Source of the DNA: Bradyrhizobium sp. CB3481
GTDB lineage: Bacteria > Pseudomonadota > Alphaproteobacteria > Rhizobiales > Xanthobacteraceae
NCBI RefSeq assembly: GCF_029714305.1
Contig: NZ_CP121647.1
Span: 3,926,501 to 3,990,500, forward strand
Length of the DNA: 64,000 nt
Direction: 5' to 3'
A program made the position numbers and the translations under genes. The notes under the pieces are model-generated. The model was given only the letters and a program-made list of their open reading frames with translations. It had not been told where the DNA came from and ran no database searches. Shown piece after piece: positions 46,046 through 57,515 of the stretch (position 1 is the stretch's first letter; each line of letters starts with the position of its first letter).

Positions 46046-46165
46046 CAGAACCTCCCATCAAGTATCTGAAATCGTTTCAATTTTAACGTCACCCACAGGC
46101 CGGCGAATAGTTTGCCCGCGCATGCGATTCGTTTTGGCGAATCGGGTCTGTGGCCTTAAAGGTAG

Positions 46166-47803
<1,638 letters not shown>

Positions 47804-47832
47804 TTACGGGCCCGGTGATGGACTTTTCTTCA

Positions 47833-47971
47833 CCCGCCCCTTGAGGGGGCGGGTCGGCTCGCATGTAGCGCAGCGAAATGCGAGACGGGGCGGGGTGACG
47901 GTCTCTCCACGTCCAACAGTGTGCGAGTGGAAAGACCGTCACCCCACCTCGGTTCGCATTGCATGCGAACC
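47833..47971. repeat. Intergenic element made of four consecutive hairpins
   Basis: CCCGCCCC / GGGGCGGG (47833-47853), CTCGCAT / ATGCGAG (47858-47884), GGGGTGACGGTCT / AGACCGTCACCCC (47892-47945) and GGTTCGCAT / ATGCGAACC (47951-47971) follow each other. All arms are perfect. The CGCATGTAGCGCAGCGAAATGCG core is a sequence I know from many Bradyrhizobium intergenic regions. It follows pyrG and precedes the NIPSNAP gene. Confidence 0.75.
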
Positions 47972-48079
47972 GATCCTCCCCCTCCAGGGCAGGATGAAAA
48001 CGGTCCCACCTTTGACGAATGCGTCGATTGTTGCGACAACCTGCTACCGCAAGAACAACAATCCTTAGGAGCAAAGCCG

Positions 48080-48406
48080 ATGATCATGGAAATGCGCGTC
48101 TATCGCTGCGTGCCGGGCCGCCTGCCGGCGCTGATGAAGCGGTTCGATACGCTGACGCTGAAATTGTGGGACAAGCACGGCATCAAGCAGGCCGGCTTCT
48201 ACACCACGCTGATCGGCACCTCCAACCAGGAACTCACCTATTTCGTCGCCTGGGACTCGCTCGCCGACCGCGAGAGGAAATGGACCGCCTTCCAGTCCGA
48301 TCCCGACTGGATCGCCGGCCGCGCCAAGAGTGAGGAGGACGGCCAGATCATCGACAACATCGTCAGCCAGCTTCTGGTGCCGACGGCGTTTTCGGCGGTG
48401 AAATAG
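48080..48406 (+). CDS. NIPSNAP family protein
   Basis: 108 residues with the dimeric alpha-beta barrel pattern of NIPSNAP proteins: MEMRVYRCVPGRLPAL at the start, a KHGIKQAGFYTT strand, TYFVAWDSLADRERKW, and a C-terminal strand. No catalytic residues are known for the family. The ATG at 48080 is preceded by TTAGGAG. The open frame upstream crosses a palindromic repeat and is not coding. It lies between pyrG and kdsA, which are near neighbours in relatives. Confidence 0.88.
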   Translation: MIMEMRVYRCVPGRLPALMKRFDTLTLKLWDKHGIKQAGFYTTLIGTSNQELTYFVAWDSLADRERKWTAFQSDPDWIAGRAKSEEDGQIIDNIVSQLLVPTAFSAVK

Positions 48407-48484
48407 CCGCGCGCGCAACCCTGACATTCAGGGATTAAACGGGGTTGATCCTTTCGGCACGGACCGGCATGGTCCGCGCCAGAT

Positions 48485-49354
48485 ATGAAGGAAAATCCGT
48501 TGAACGCGAATCTCAAAGCAGCCGCGGTTGTCTCGGTCGGCCCCGTCAAATTCGGCAACGAACTGCCGATTTCGATCATTGCCGGCCCCTGCCAGCTCGA
48601 AAGCCGGGCGCACGCGCTTGAAGTGGCTAGTGCCCTGAAGGAGATCGCGACGCGGCTCGGCATCGGCCTCGTCTTCAAGACCTCGTTCGACAAGGCCAAC
48701 CGCACCTCAGGCTCGGCGGCGCGTGGTGTCGGCCTGGAGCAGGCGCTGCCGGTTTTCGCGGAGATCCGTTCTTCGCTTGGCCTTCCCGTGCTCACCGACG
48801 TGCACGAGCCGGCGCAATGCGCCGAGGCCGCGCAGGCGGTGGACGTGTTGCAGATACCCGCGTTCCTGTGCCGGCAGACTGATCTGTTGCTGGCGGCAGC
48901 GGCGACGGGCAAGGCCGTCAACGTCAAGAAAGGCCAGTTCCTCGCGCCGTGGGAGATGACCAACGTCGTCGCCAAGATCACCGGCGGCGGCAACCCGAAT
49001 GTGCTGGTGACCGAGCGCGGCGCTTCATTCGGCTACAACACGCTGGTGTCCGATATGCGCGCGCTGCCGATCATGGCTCAGACGACGGGCGCGCCCGTGA
49101 TCTTCGATGCCACCCATTCGGTGCAGCAGCCGGGCGGGAAGGGCTCCTCATCCGGCGGCCAGCGCGAATTCGTCCCGGTGCTGGCGCGGGCGGCGGTCGC
49201 CGTCGGCGTGGCCGGCGTGTTCATCGAGACCCACCCCGATCCCGACCGCGCGCCTTCGGACGGCCCCAACATGGTGCCGCTGCGCGAGTTCGAAGCGCTG
49301 GTGAAAACGCTGATGGAGTTCGACGCGCTCTCCAAGCGCGGCGCGCGCCAATGA
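48485..49354 (+). CDS. kdsA: 3-deoxy-8-phosphooctulonate synthase
   Basis: Condenses arabinose 5-phosphate and PEP to KDO 8-phosphate for the LPS inner core. 289 residues with IAGPCQLES near residue 35, KTSFDKANRTS, DVHEPAQC, IPAFLCRQTDLL, and TERGASFGYNTLVSDMR. Cys and His at the metal-type positions suggest the metal-dependent class, but this is not certain by eye. Complements the lipid A genes at the left of the window. The MFS gene starts 10 bases downstream. Confidence 0.96.
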   Translation: MKENPLNANLKAAAVVSVGPVKFGNELPISIIAGPCQLESRAHALEVASALKEIATRLGIGLVFKTSFDKANRTSGSAARGVGLEQALPVFAEIRSSLGLPVLTDVHEPAQCAEAAQAVDVLQIPAFLCRQTDLLLAAAATGKAVNVKKGQFLAPWEMTNVVAKITGGGNPNVLVTERGASFGYNTLVSDMRALPIMAQTTGAPVIFDATHSVQQPGGKGSSSGGQREFVPVLARAAVAVGVAGVFIETHPDPDRAPSDGPNMVPLREFEALVKTLMEFDALSKRGARQ

Positions 49355-49364
49355 CGGTGTTGCA

Positions 49365-50558
49365 GTGAGTGCCGCCAGCGGTTTGCCGCCGGCGCTCAAT
49401 ATCATTGCGCTTGCGACCTTCTCCGCCGCGCTGTCCGCCCGCGCGCTCGATCCGGTGCTGCCGCATGTGGCGGAGGAGTTTTCGGTCAGCATTGCGACCG
49501 CCGCCAGCTTCGCCGCCGCCTTCGCCTTCACCTTTGCCATCATCCAGCCGGTGCTCGGGGCCTTCGCCGACATCTTCGGCAAGGCGCGGCTGATGATCGT
49601 CGCGCTGGCGCTGCTTGGCTTCGCCAACATTCTCGGAGCGATGGCGACGTCGATTCCGCTTTTGTATGTGAGTCGCATCCTGGCAGGCATCGGATCGGGC
49701 GGCGTGTTTCCGATTTCGCTCGGGCTGACCAGCGATCTGGTTGGCCCCGAGAAGCGCCAGATCGCGATCGGGCGCACGCTGGCCGGCGCCATGACCGGCA
49801 ATCTCCTGGGCGCGACGGTATCCGGCCTGATCGGCGATTTCCTCGGCTGGCGCGGCGTGCTGGCCTTCCTCGGCGTGATTGTCGTCATCGCTTCGATCGT
49901 GGTCGCAATCGGGTTTCGCGGCGCCGCGCTGACCCATCCGCCGCGCACCAGCCTGTCGGCCCTCAGGCAGGGCTATCGCACCATCTTCACCAACCGGAAC
50001 GCATATATCTGCTATTCGGCCGTGTTCATCGAAGGCTGCTGCGTGCTCGGCCTGTTTCCGTTCATCGCCTCGTTCCTGTTCGACCTTGGGCAGACCTCGC
50101 TGTCGATCGCGGGTATCGTCATCGCGGGTTTTGCCATCGGCGGGCTGTTCTACACCATGACGGTGTCGCGGCTGCTGCCTGTTATCGGCGTCAACGGCAT
50201 GATCATCGGCGGCGCGGCGCTGGTCGGCGTGCAGCTCATGGCGGTTGCGCTGGGACCCGAATGGCGATTGCAACTGCTCGGCCTTGTCTTCATGGGCTGG
50301 GGCTTTTACATGATCCACGGCAGCCTGCAGGTTTTCGCCAGCGAACTCTCGGCGGAAGCGCGCGCCACCGCGCTGTCGCTGCACGCGTTCTTCTTCTTCA
50401 TGGGCCAGACCGTCGGGCCGATCGCCTATGGTGCCGGCATCGAGCACGCCGGCAAGGTGCCGACGCTGCTCACCGCGGGGACGGTGATGATCGTGCTCGG
50501 CTTTGTCTGCGCCAAACTGCTGCGCCAGACGCGGCCGACGGATGCAGCCGTGACGTAG
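49365..50558 (+). CDS. MFS transporter
   Basis: 397 residues with about 12 hydrophobic segments. The loop 2-3 motif appears as GAFADIFGKARLM and the motif of helix 5 as GNLLGATVSGLIGDFLGWRG. The family could export drugs or metabolites; the substrate cannot be predicted. A GTG start at 49365 lies 10 bases after kdsA, so it is probably co-transcribed, but it is not part of the conserved kdsA-eno order. Confidence 0.9.
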   Translation: MSAASGLPPALNIIALATFSAALSARALDPVLPHVAEEFSVSIATAASFAAAFAFTFAIIQPVLGAFADIFGKARLMIVALALLGFANILGAMATSIPLLYVSRILAGIGSGGVFPISLGLTSDLVGPEKRQIAIGRTLAGAMTGNLLGATVSGLIGDFLGWRGVLAFLGVIVVIASIVVAIGFRGAALTHPPRTSLSALRQGYRTIFTNRNAYICYSAVFIEGCCVLGLFPFIASFLFDLGQTSLSIAGIVIAGFAIGGLFYTMTVSRLLPVIGVNGMIIGGAALVGVQLMAVALGPEWRLQLLGLVFMGWGFYMIHGSLQVFASELSAEARATALSLHAFFFFMGQTVGPIAYGAGIEHAGKVPTLLTAGTVMIVLGFVCAKLLRQTRPTDAAVT

Positions 50559-50617
50559 CCTGCGCCGCTGGAATATGCGTTAAACGAGCACAAATCGACT
50601 TCTATTTTTGCTTTTCG

Positions 50618-50645
50618 TTGACACTGGGACTCTAGGTTGTATGAG
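50618..50645 (+). promoter_or_regulatory. Predicted sigma-70-type promoter
   Basis: TTGACA at 50618-50623 and TATGAG at 50640-50645 with 16 bases between, about 60 bases upstream of the ATG at 50704. The DNA here is AT-richer than its surroundings. Confidence 0.5.
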
Positions 50646-50703
50646 CGCGCCATTGCTGGAATGGAGCGTGGCGATCCGATCGAACTGCTGACTAAAGGCC
50701 CAA

Positions 50704-51063
50704 ATGAACGGCAATATGGTTACGTTCCTAGGCGCTCACTTGAAGTCTATCCTCTATGGGATGCTATTCCTTGTTGTAGCCATTTCTCTTTTTGCCCATC
50801 ACAGTTTGTTCAATAATTTGAAACGTTACGACCCGTCCCAGTGGCTTGCGCTCGGCAGTCCGAAATTGTTCAGGCTCCCGACCAAGCGAGACTTTACCGG
50901 AATAAATTCTATTCGGGATGAGAATCGCTTCTTGTGGTACATTATCTCGATGAAATACCGACGGAGCGAAAATCGGGAAATTCGCGCCTCAGGCCATATT
51001 GTATTTGGATGCTTGGTTGCGCTGTGGGGCATCGTCATATGTTTGCTGACGATAGGCCGCTAG
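50704..51063 (+). CDS. Small membrane protein of unknown function, AT-richer DNA
   Basis: 119 residues with a hydrophobic helix near each end (about 14-32 and 98-116) and a basic soluble middle (FRLPTKRDFTGINS). The codon choice uses many A/T third positions, unlike the GC-rich neighbours. That suggests recent transfer. A promoter-like sequence precedes it. I recognise no family. Confidence 0.65.
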   Translation: MNGNMVTFLGAHLKSILYGMLFLVVAISLFAHHSLFNNLKRYDPSQWLALGSPKLFRLPTKRDFTGINSIRDENRFLWYIISMKYRRSENREIRASGHIVFGCLVALWGIVICLLTIGR

Positions 51064-51335
51064 GTTTACATCAATGCTGGCGCGCCTCACCCTCACCAAC
51101 GCCAAAGTCGATCTGCTCAACGCCTATTAGTTTTGTACTCATACCCCGGCGCCTTGCCGCGCGAGCGGTTTAGTCCTTGGGTCATTCTCGACCGAGTCTG
51201 TGGGCTTTGCCCGTCCGTCTGATGTCCGCTTTGCCCCCAAAGCAACCGGTGCCGGGGCTCGGGCCAAGAGGGTTGTATTTGGCTGCACGCCTGTGATTCA
51301 AACTTCCAAACTGGGGGCTTCGGGAGAGTTTGGCC
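51064..51335. other. Non-coding gap with possible gene debris
   Basis: No complete gene. Bases 51074-51130 read, in one frame, LARLTLTNAKVDLLNAY and a stop, which looks like the end of a lost gene, though I cannot name it. The TGTCCGCTTTGCCCCCAAAG stretch near 51222 resembles a degraded Bradyrhizobium intergenic repeat. Confidence 0.3.
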
Positions 51336-51704
51336 ATGATCGAGGGGATCAGCGCGATCACACTGGGCACCCACGACATGCCGCGAGCGGTCCGGTTCTA
51401 CCGCGCGCTCGGCTTTGAGGTTCTGCATGGCGGCGAAGCGGCGTCATTCACCAGCTTTCGCGCCGGAGCGGGCTATCTCAACCTGATCGCCCAGCCGGCC
51501 GAGCGGCGCTGGTCTTGGTGGGGACGGGTGATCTTCTACGTCGCCGATGTTGACGCACTTTACCACCGTGCGCTCGCGGCAGGTTTCGAGCCAACGACGG
51601 TGCCGCGAGATGCCGAATGGGGTGAGCGGTACTTCCACCTGGTTGACCCTGACGGCCACGAGCTCAGTTTCGCACGGCCCTTGCCGTCGGCATCGGTGCT
51701 ATAG
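51336..51704 (+). CDS. VOC (glyoxalase/bleomycin resistance) family protein
   Basis: 122 residues from the ATG at 51336 (GGGAGAG upstream). It has the beta-alpha-beta-beta-beta modules of the vicinal oxygen chelate fold: ITLGTHDMPRAVRFYRALGF, then a WWGRVIFYVADVDALY second module and the closing HLVDPDGHELSFARPL. A His in the first strand region and Glu in the last strand could bind metal. Substrate unknown. Confidence 0.88.
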   Translation: MIEGISAITLGTHDMPRAVRFYRALGFEVLHGGEAASFTSFRAGAGYLNLIAQPAERRWSWWGRVIFYVADVDALYHRALAAGFEPTTVPRDAEWGERYFHLVDPDGHELSFARPLPSASVL

Positions 51705-51859
51705 AATAAGCATGATTTTTGGAGCACCGGTACCCTCTGTGCGCTGACGCGGCTCTCCGGATCCGGATCATGCTCTTGCATTCGAAGCGGCCAGCCGTTC
51801 CAGGAGGAGCTGGAAGGGCGTATGGTGCTTTGATGATCCGCTGAACCTGGGAGGCAGTC

Positions 51860-52612
51860 ATGCAGTTCAGGAGAACGGGACTATTGCTGCTCGGCGCGAT
51901 CGCGCTTCCCGCCTCCGGGACCGCGCAAACCACGCCCGCTCCACCGGCAACTACACGAACAGTGGTCGCCGCAACCAAACTGGCGACCGTCACCGACGTA
52001 CCGCTTTATTTCAAAGCGGTGAGCGTCACCCTTCACCCCGACCAGATGAGCGGCATCTCGGCGGCCAACGGCATCCTCTACCAGATGTCAGGTACGACCC
52101 AAGTCGCGCTCGATGGCGGTGCTAGAAGGCTCAACGCAGGAGAGGGGCTGTTCATCGCCCGCGGAAAGACCGCGGCGCTAAGGGCAGGTGCCAACGGGCC
52201 GTCTACTTTCCTCCACTTCTTGCTTGCTCCTGCCGATGACCTGGATCGGCCTGCCGAAAAGGCACCTCCTGCCGTGAGAGAATTATATCGCACAGCGGAT
52301 CCGATCCCCAATCTGAAGCCAGGCAGTTATGATCTCAATCTCACGCGAGTCACGTTCCCGGCGGGGATGCCTTCCAACCCGCCACACCACCGGTCCGGCG
52401 CGGCACTATACTTCATCATCGCGGGTACCGGGGCCAACACGGTCGACGGTGAGACAGAAGCCAGGGGACCGGGCTCCTTGATCTATGAACCCTATGGCCT
52501 CGTGCACCAATGGGGAAACCCAGGCAACGAGCCGTTGATATTCCTGGCCTTCAACATCAATCCGGAAGGTGTGGCGGCCGTGCTTCCGGGCGCGCCAGCA
52601 AAGAAACAATAG
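51860..52612 (+). CDS. Exported double-cupin protein
   Basis: 250 residues with a signal peptide ending SGTAQTTP. Two cupin-like halves: the first around GILYQMSGTTQVALDGGARRL (core ILYQMSGTTQVAL), the second with NPPHHRSGAALYFIIAGTG and YGLVHQWGNPGNEP, which carry the His residues expected for metal binding. Only the second half keeps the full HxH pattern. A periplasmic binding or dioxygenase-like role is possible, but nothing specific can be said. Confidence 0.82.
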   Translation: MQFRRTGLLLLGAIALPASGTAQTTPAPPATTRTVVAATKLATVTDVPLYFKAVSVTLHPDQMSGISAANGILYQMSGTTQVALDGGARRLNAGEGLFIARGKTAALRAGANGPSTFLHFLLAPADDLDRPAEKAPPAVRELYRTADPIPNLKPGSYDLNLTRVTFPAGMPSNPPHHRSGAALYFIIAGTGANTVDGETEARGPGSLIYEPYGLVHQWGNPGNEPLIFLAFNINPEGVAAVLPGAPAKKQ

Positions 52613-52625
52613 TTGACGGCCGGGA

Positions 52626-53099
52626 TCATCCCCGTCCGCGGTACGGCGCGACGCCCTGGTCCGGCACCCACACGTCCTTCGGCAGCTTGCCGGTCTGCCA
52701 GAACACATCGATCGGGATGCCGCCCCGCGGATACCAGTAGCCGCCGATGCGCAGCCATTTCGGCTTGATCTCGGTAGCGATGCGCTTGCCGATCATGACC
52801 GTGCAATCCTCATGGAAGGCGCCGTGGTTGCGGAAGCTCGCCACGAAGAGTTTGAGCGATTTGGATTCCAGCAGCCGTTGGTCCGGCACGTAGTCGATCA
52901 CCAGATGCGCGAAATCCGGCTGTCCCGTCACCGGGCAGATCGAAGTGAATTCCGGGGCGGTGAAGCGGACCAGATAATTGGTGCCGGCTTGCGGGTTGGG
53001 CACGCCGTCGAGTTTTGCCTTTTCGGGGCTGTCGGGCCAGTCGACGGCCCGGCCGAGCTGCAATGATTGCGGCAATGATTTCTGCGATTTCTTGGCCAT
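52626..53099 (-). CDS. queF: NADPH-dependent 7-cyano-7-deazaguanine reductase
   Basis: Reduces the nitrile preQ0 to preQ1 in queuosine tRNA modification. 157 residues, the short unimodular type. The catalytic Cys is in [15 protein letters not shown] with the adjacent Asp. The QueF motif appears as [21 protein letters not shown]. The start could be the ATG at 53099 or the adjacent one at 53102; AAAGGA lies just upstream. No other queuosine gene is in the window. Confidence 0.94.
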   Translation of the reverse strand: MAKKSQKSLPQSLQLGRAVDWPDSPEKAKLDGVPNPQAGTNYLVRFTAPEFTSICPVTGQPDFAHLVIDYVPDQRLLESKSLKLFVASFRNHGAFHEDCTVMIGKRIATEIKPKWLRIGGYWYPRGGIPIDVFWQTGKLPKDVWVPDQGVAPYRGRG

Positions 53100-53162
53100 C
53101 ATGATCGTCCTTTGCGCGCCGACATGGCCGCAACGGGCTGCGCTCGTCAACTGGGAGCTGAT

Positions 53163-53221
53163 GCCGGGACCCACCCGATGGATCCCGGCTCTGCGGCGCA
53201 TCACTGGTATGCTGCGCCGCG
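53163..53221. repeat. Palindromic repeat overlapping the end of a cytochrome gene
   Basis: Two hairpins: GCCGGGA / TCCCGGC (53163-53189) and GCGGCGCA / TGCGCCGC (53193-53220). The second contains the stop codon and last codons of the cytochrome c gene on the minus strand. The GGATCCCGGCTCTGCGGCGC sequence is a recurrent Bradyrhizobium intergenic element. It probably ends the cytochrome transcript. Confidence 0.65.
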
Positions 53222-53590
53222 TCCGGGAAACGGGGCGGCGAGAAGCTTCACCAATGCCTGCCGCTCGGCGGCGTCCTCAATCCCGGGCATCGACATCCAT
53301 AATCCCGGAAACATCGCGGCGGGATCGGTCAGAAAAGTATCGAGGCGCTTTTCGTCCCAGCGCAGCCCATCGTCGTGCGCCTTGCGCAGCGCCGGCGAAT
53401 AATCGAACGCGGGATCCCCGGCCACCGTGCGGCCGATCAGCCCCGACAGATTGGGGCCGGGCAGGCCGCGCTCGGCGGGATCGAGGCTGTGGCAGGCGCG
53501 GCACGGCGTGAACGCCCGCGGGCCGCCTTCTTCCGCGAAGGCGGCAGCAGGCAGGAAAAACGACAGCAGGAGGACAGCGAAGAACCTCAC
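53201..53590 (-). CDS. Periplasmic c-type cytochrome
   Basis: 129 residues: a signal peptide to about residue 19 (AAAFAEEG), one heme c site CRACH near residue 30, [12 protein letters not shown], and an axial-Met region [11 protein letters not shown], like class I cytochrome c. It is the downstream partner of the beta-propeller gene: its start overlaps that gene's stop by four bases. The C-terminal residues GRGAAYQ are encoded by a palindromic repeat. Likely an electron acceptor or donor for a periplasmic enzyme. Confidence 0.88.
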   Translation of the reverse strand: MRFFAVLLLSFFLPAAAFAEEGGPRAFTPCRACHSLDPAERGLPGPNLSGLIGRTVAGDPAFDYSPALRKAHDDGLRWDEKRLDTFLTDPAAMFPGLWMSMPGIEDAAERQALVKLLAAPFPGRGAAYQ

Positions 53591-54576
53591 GCAGCCGTCT
53601 GTATCACGACCAGGCGGTCATTGCCGGATTCGGCGCCCCAGGTTTCGCCGGGCCGGCCGTCGAGCTGACGCACATTCGCGCCCGATTTGTCGCTCGGAAA
53701 CGCGTTGAATTGTTCGGTGACGGGATCGAAACGCACGATGGCGTTGCCGCCGAAATCAGAGAGCCAGACCTTATCCTTGTCGTCGACATAGACCGCGTAG
53801 GCGCGCGGATTGGTCCCGGGCAGCTTCCACGCCTTCCAGGAGCCGTCGGCGGCGGGGTCGTGCACCGACACCTGGCCGCTGTTCCATTCGCTGACCCAGA
53901 TCCGGCTCTTCGAGTCCGACCATACCCGCCGTGCGCCCTGCTTCGGCGTCGACGGGTCGACCGCCGTCGCCTGGCCGCTCGACAGATCGATCTTGGCAAT
54001 GTGATTGCCGGCGAGCGAGGCATACCAGACCTCGCCCTTCGGGGTGGCCGTGATCCCGTAGGGGCCGACGCCGCGCGGCGCCTTGAACACCTTCATGTCG
54101 CCCGATTTCGGATCGAGCCGGCCATAGATGCCGGACTGGCCGGTGAACCAGTAGATGCCGCTCTTGTCGAACACGCCGGTGTTGAGGTTGGCGTACGCCT
54201 CTTTTTCGGGCAGGCGGAACAGTGTCACCTTGTGATCGCCGGGGTCGACGCGCGCGATCGCGTTCTGTCCGCCCTCGGTCACCCACGGCGCGCCGTCGGG
54301 GCCGATGACGACGCCGTGAGGCGCCGCGCCCTTGCCGAGATTGATCAGCTTGAACGTGCCGTCCCGCGGGTCTAATTGCCCCAGCGTTCCGCTGCGCTGA
54401 CCGGTGAACCAGATCGCGCCATCGCGAGCGGGTGTGACGTCATGCAAGCCTACACCGGCCTCGATCGGAAAATATTTGACCCGGAACGGGCCCTCTTGCG
54501 CGGCGGCGTTTCGCAGCAGCACGGGCGCGGCGAGGATTCCGGCGGCAGAGTTCCTGAGAAACTGACGGCGATTCAT
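53587..54576 (-). CDS. Tat-exported beta-propeller, virginiamycin B lyase-like
   Basis: 329 residues. A twin-arginine signal (MNRRQFLRNS) is followed by repeated blades of about 40-45 residues, each with a D-G-x-x-W core (DGAIWFTG, DGAPWVTE, GEVWYASL, SRIWVSEW, DKVWLSDF). This is the Vgb/SMP-30-like propeller fold. True streptogramin lyase activity is doubtful: proteins with this fold in soil bacteria are often annotated as lyase without evidence. The tight link with a cytochrome c suggests a redox or sugar/lactone role in the periplasm. Confidence 0.85.
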   Translation of the reverse strand: MNRRQFLRNSAAGILAAPVLLRNAAAQEGPFRVKYFPIEAGVGLHDVTPARDGAIWFTGQRSGTLGQLDPRDGTFKLINLGKGAAPHGVVIGPDGAPWVTEGGQNAIARVDPGDHKVTLFRLPEKEAYANLNTGVFDKSGIYWFTGQSGIYGRLDPKSGDMKVFKAPRGVGPYGITATPKGEVWYASLAGNHIAKIDLSSGQATAVDPSTPKQGARRVWSDSKSRIWVSEWNSGQVSVHDPAADGSWKAWKLPGTNPRAYAVYVDDKDKVWLSDFGGNAIVRFDPVTEQFNAFPSDKSGANVRQLDGRPGETWGAESGNDRLVVIQTAA

Positions 54577-54749
54577 TGCGTTACCCCGGCTTGTGAACGT
54601 GAAGGTTCGGATGCCGATATCACTCTTGAACCAAGTCTATCCCGACCTAGTCCCACGTGGCGGAAAAGGCCGCCCTCCAAGCGTTCACATTTGCTTGCTT
54701 GCCGTGTAAGACGCCTCCGAAACCTGACCCCACCATCCAGGAAAGTTAA

Positions 54750-56036
<1,287 letters not shown>

Positions 56037-56083
56037 CGCGCCGGTGCATCCAGATAAGACGAACACAAGGGGAGGGACCCACG

Positions 56084-57220
56084 ATGAGCGACGGCAAAAG
56101 CGGGCTGCAACTGCGTTCGCTGCTCAAGAAGAGCGGCGAACTCGAATTGTCGCTGGTGGACGTCCCGACGCCCGAACCGGCCGACGACGAAGTCGTGGTC
56201 CGGGTTGAGGCGTCGCCGATCAACCCGTCCGATCTCGGCCTTTTGATCGGCCCGGCCGACATGTCGACCGCCAAGGTGTCGGGCAGCGCGGAGGCGCCGG
56301 TGGTCACCGCGAAGATGCCGGATGCGGCCATGCGGATGATGGGTGCGCGCCTCGATCAGTCGATGCCGGTCGGCAACGAGGGCGCCGGCGTCGTGATCCG
56401 GACCGGATCGTCTGATACGGCGAAGGCGCTGATGGGCAAGACCGTCTCGATGATCGGCGGCGCGATGTACACGCAGTACCGCACCATCAAGGTGAGGGAC
56501 GTAATGGAATTGCCCGAGGGCACCACGGCTGCCGACGGTGCGTCATGGTTCGTCAATCCCTTGACCGCGCTCGGCATGACCGAAACCATGCGTCGTGAAA
56601 ATCACAAGGCGCTGGTGCATACCGCCGCCGCCTCCAACCTCGGCCAGATGCTCAACAAGATCTGCATCAAGGACGGCATCGGCCTCGTCAACATCGTGCG
56701 CAGCAAGGAGCAGGCCGACATCCTGCACAAGATCGGCGCCAAATACGTCGTCGATTCCACCGCGCCGAGCTTTATGGATGACCTCACCAACGCGCTGGTG
56801 GAAACCGGTGCCACCATCGCCTTCGACGCCATCGGCGGCGGCAAGCTCGCCAGCCAGATCCTTACCGCGATGGAGATGGCGGCCAACAAGACCGCCAAGG
56901 AATACAGCCGCTACGGCTCCAACGTATACAAGCAGGTCTACATTTACGGCAGCCTCGACAACCGCCCGACCGAACTGAGCCGGGCGTTCGGCCTGACCTG
57001 GGGCGTCGGCGGCTGGCTTCTGACGCCGTTCCTGCAGAAGATCGGTCCGGCCGAAATCGGCCGCCTGCGCCACCGCGTCGCGTCCGAACTCAAGACCACG
57101 TTCGCCAGTCACTACACCAAGGTCGTGTCGTTGCAGGAGACGCTGCAGCTCGACAATATCGCGGTCTATAACAAGCGCTCGACCGGCGAGAAATTCCTGA
57201 TCAATCCCAGCAAGGGCTGA
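56084..57220 (+). CDS. Zinc-binding (medium-chain) dehydrogenase
   Basis: 378 residues from the ATG at 56084 (GGGGAGGG upstream). An N-terminal GroES-like domain with ASPINPSDLG and GNEGAGVV is followed by a Rossmann domain with HTAAASNLGQM and FDAIGGGKLA. The zinc-ligand Cys cluster is absent, so it is probably a quinone-reductase-like MDR enzyme acting on NAD(P)H. The open frame from 55670 reads through eno in another frame and is not real. Forty-seven bases after eno; an insert relative to eno-ftsB in some relatives. Confidence 0.88.
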   Translation: MSDGKSGLQLRSLLKKSGELELSLVDVPTPEPADDEVVVRVEASPINPSDLGLLIGPADMSTAKVSGSAEAPVVTAKMPDAAMRMMGARLDQSMPVGNEGAGVVIRTGSSDTAKALMGKTVSMIGGAMYTQYRTIKVRDVMELPEGTTAADGASWFVNPLTALGMTETMRRENHKALVHTAAASNLGQMLNKICIKDGIGLVNIVRSKEQADILHKIGAKYVVDSTAPSFMDDLTNALVETGATIAFDAIGGGKLASQILTAMEMAANKTAKEYSRYGSNVYKQVYIYGSLDNRPTELSRAFGLTWGVGGWLLTPFLQKIGPAEIGRLRHRVASELKTTFASHYTKVVSLQETLQLDNIAVYNKRSTGEKFLINPSKG

Positions 57221-57251
57221 TGCGGGAGAGTTTCCTTGACCATCAAAATAG

Positions 57252-57283
57252 AGCAGGCCGTCCGAAGGGGCGGCCTGTTCTAC
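57252..57283 (+). terminator. Terminator after the dehydrogenase gene
   Basis: Nine-base stem AGCAGGCCG / CGGCCTGTT (one G-T pair) with a ten-base loop, followed by TTCTAC. It lies about 30 bases after the stop. Confidence 0.65.
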
Positions 57284-57338
57284 GTCATGGAAGAATTTCG
57301 AACGCTAAGAATCACACTGACATGAAGTGAATGTTGAA

Positions 57339-57515
57339 TTATCGGTGCGATTTCGATCCGGCGTTCTTTGGTTTTCTTTTTTGGTAAAGCACGCGCGTGG
57401 GATGCACGTTAGCTTCCTCGCGTTCGACAGCGCGTCTGATCCGCTGCAATTCGAAATAGGCCTTTGCAACGTCAAACCGAGCCTTTGGCGTCTCCGCTGA
57501 TAATCGTTGTCGCAT
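57339..57515 (-). CDS. 58-residue basic helical protein
   Basis: Reads MRQRLSAETPKARFDVAKAY at its start, then FELQRIRRAV and a Lys/Arg-rich end. It is strongly basic and helical. Its start is preceded by GGAAGGGG. The overlapping longer frame at 57305-57613 has no protein character. The A-x-A-Y-x-E-L-Q-R-I-R-R pattern resembles a family of tiny Bradyrhizobium hypothetical proteins. DNA is AT-richer than the neighbours. Function unknown; RNA or DNA binding is a guess from charge. Confidence 0.62.
   Translation of the reverse strand: MRQRLSAETPKARFDVAKAYFELQRIRRAVEREEANVHPTRVLYQKRKPKNAGSKSHR

Noticed and set aside
47921..48079. Upstream extension of the NIPSNAP protein
   Set aside because: It crosses the four-hairpin element; the ATG at 48080 starts the conserved strand and has a good ribosome site.
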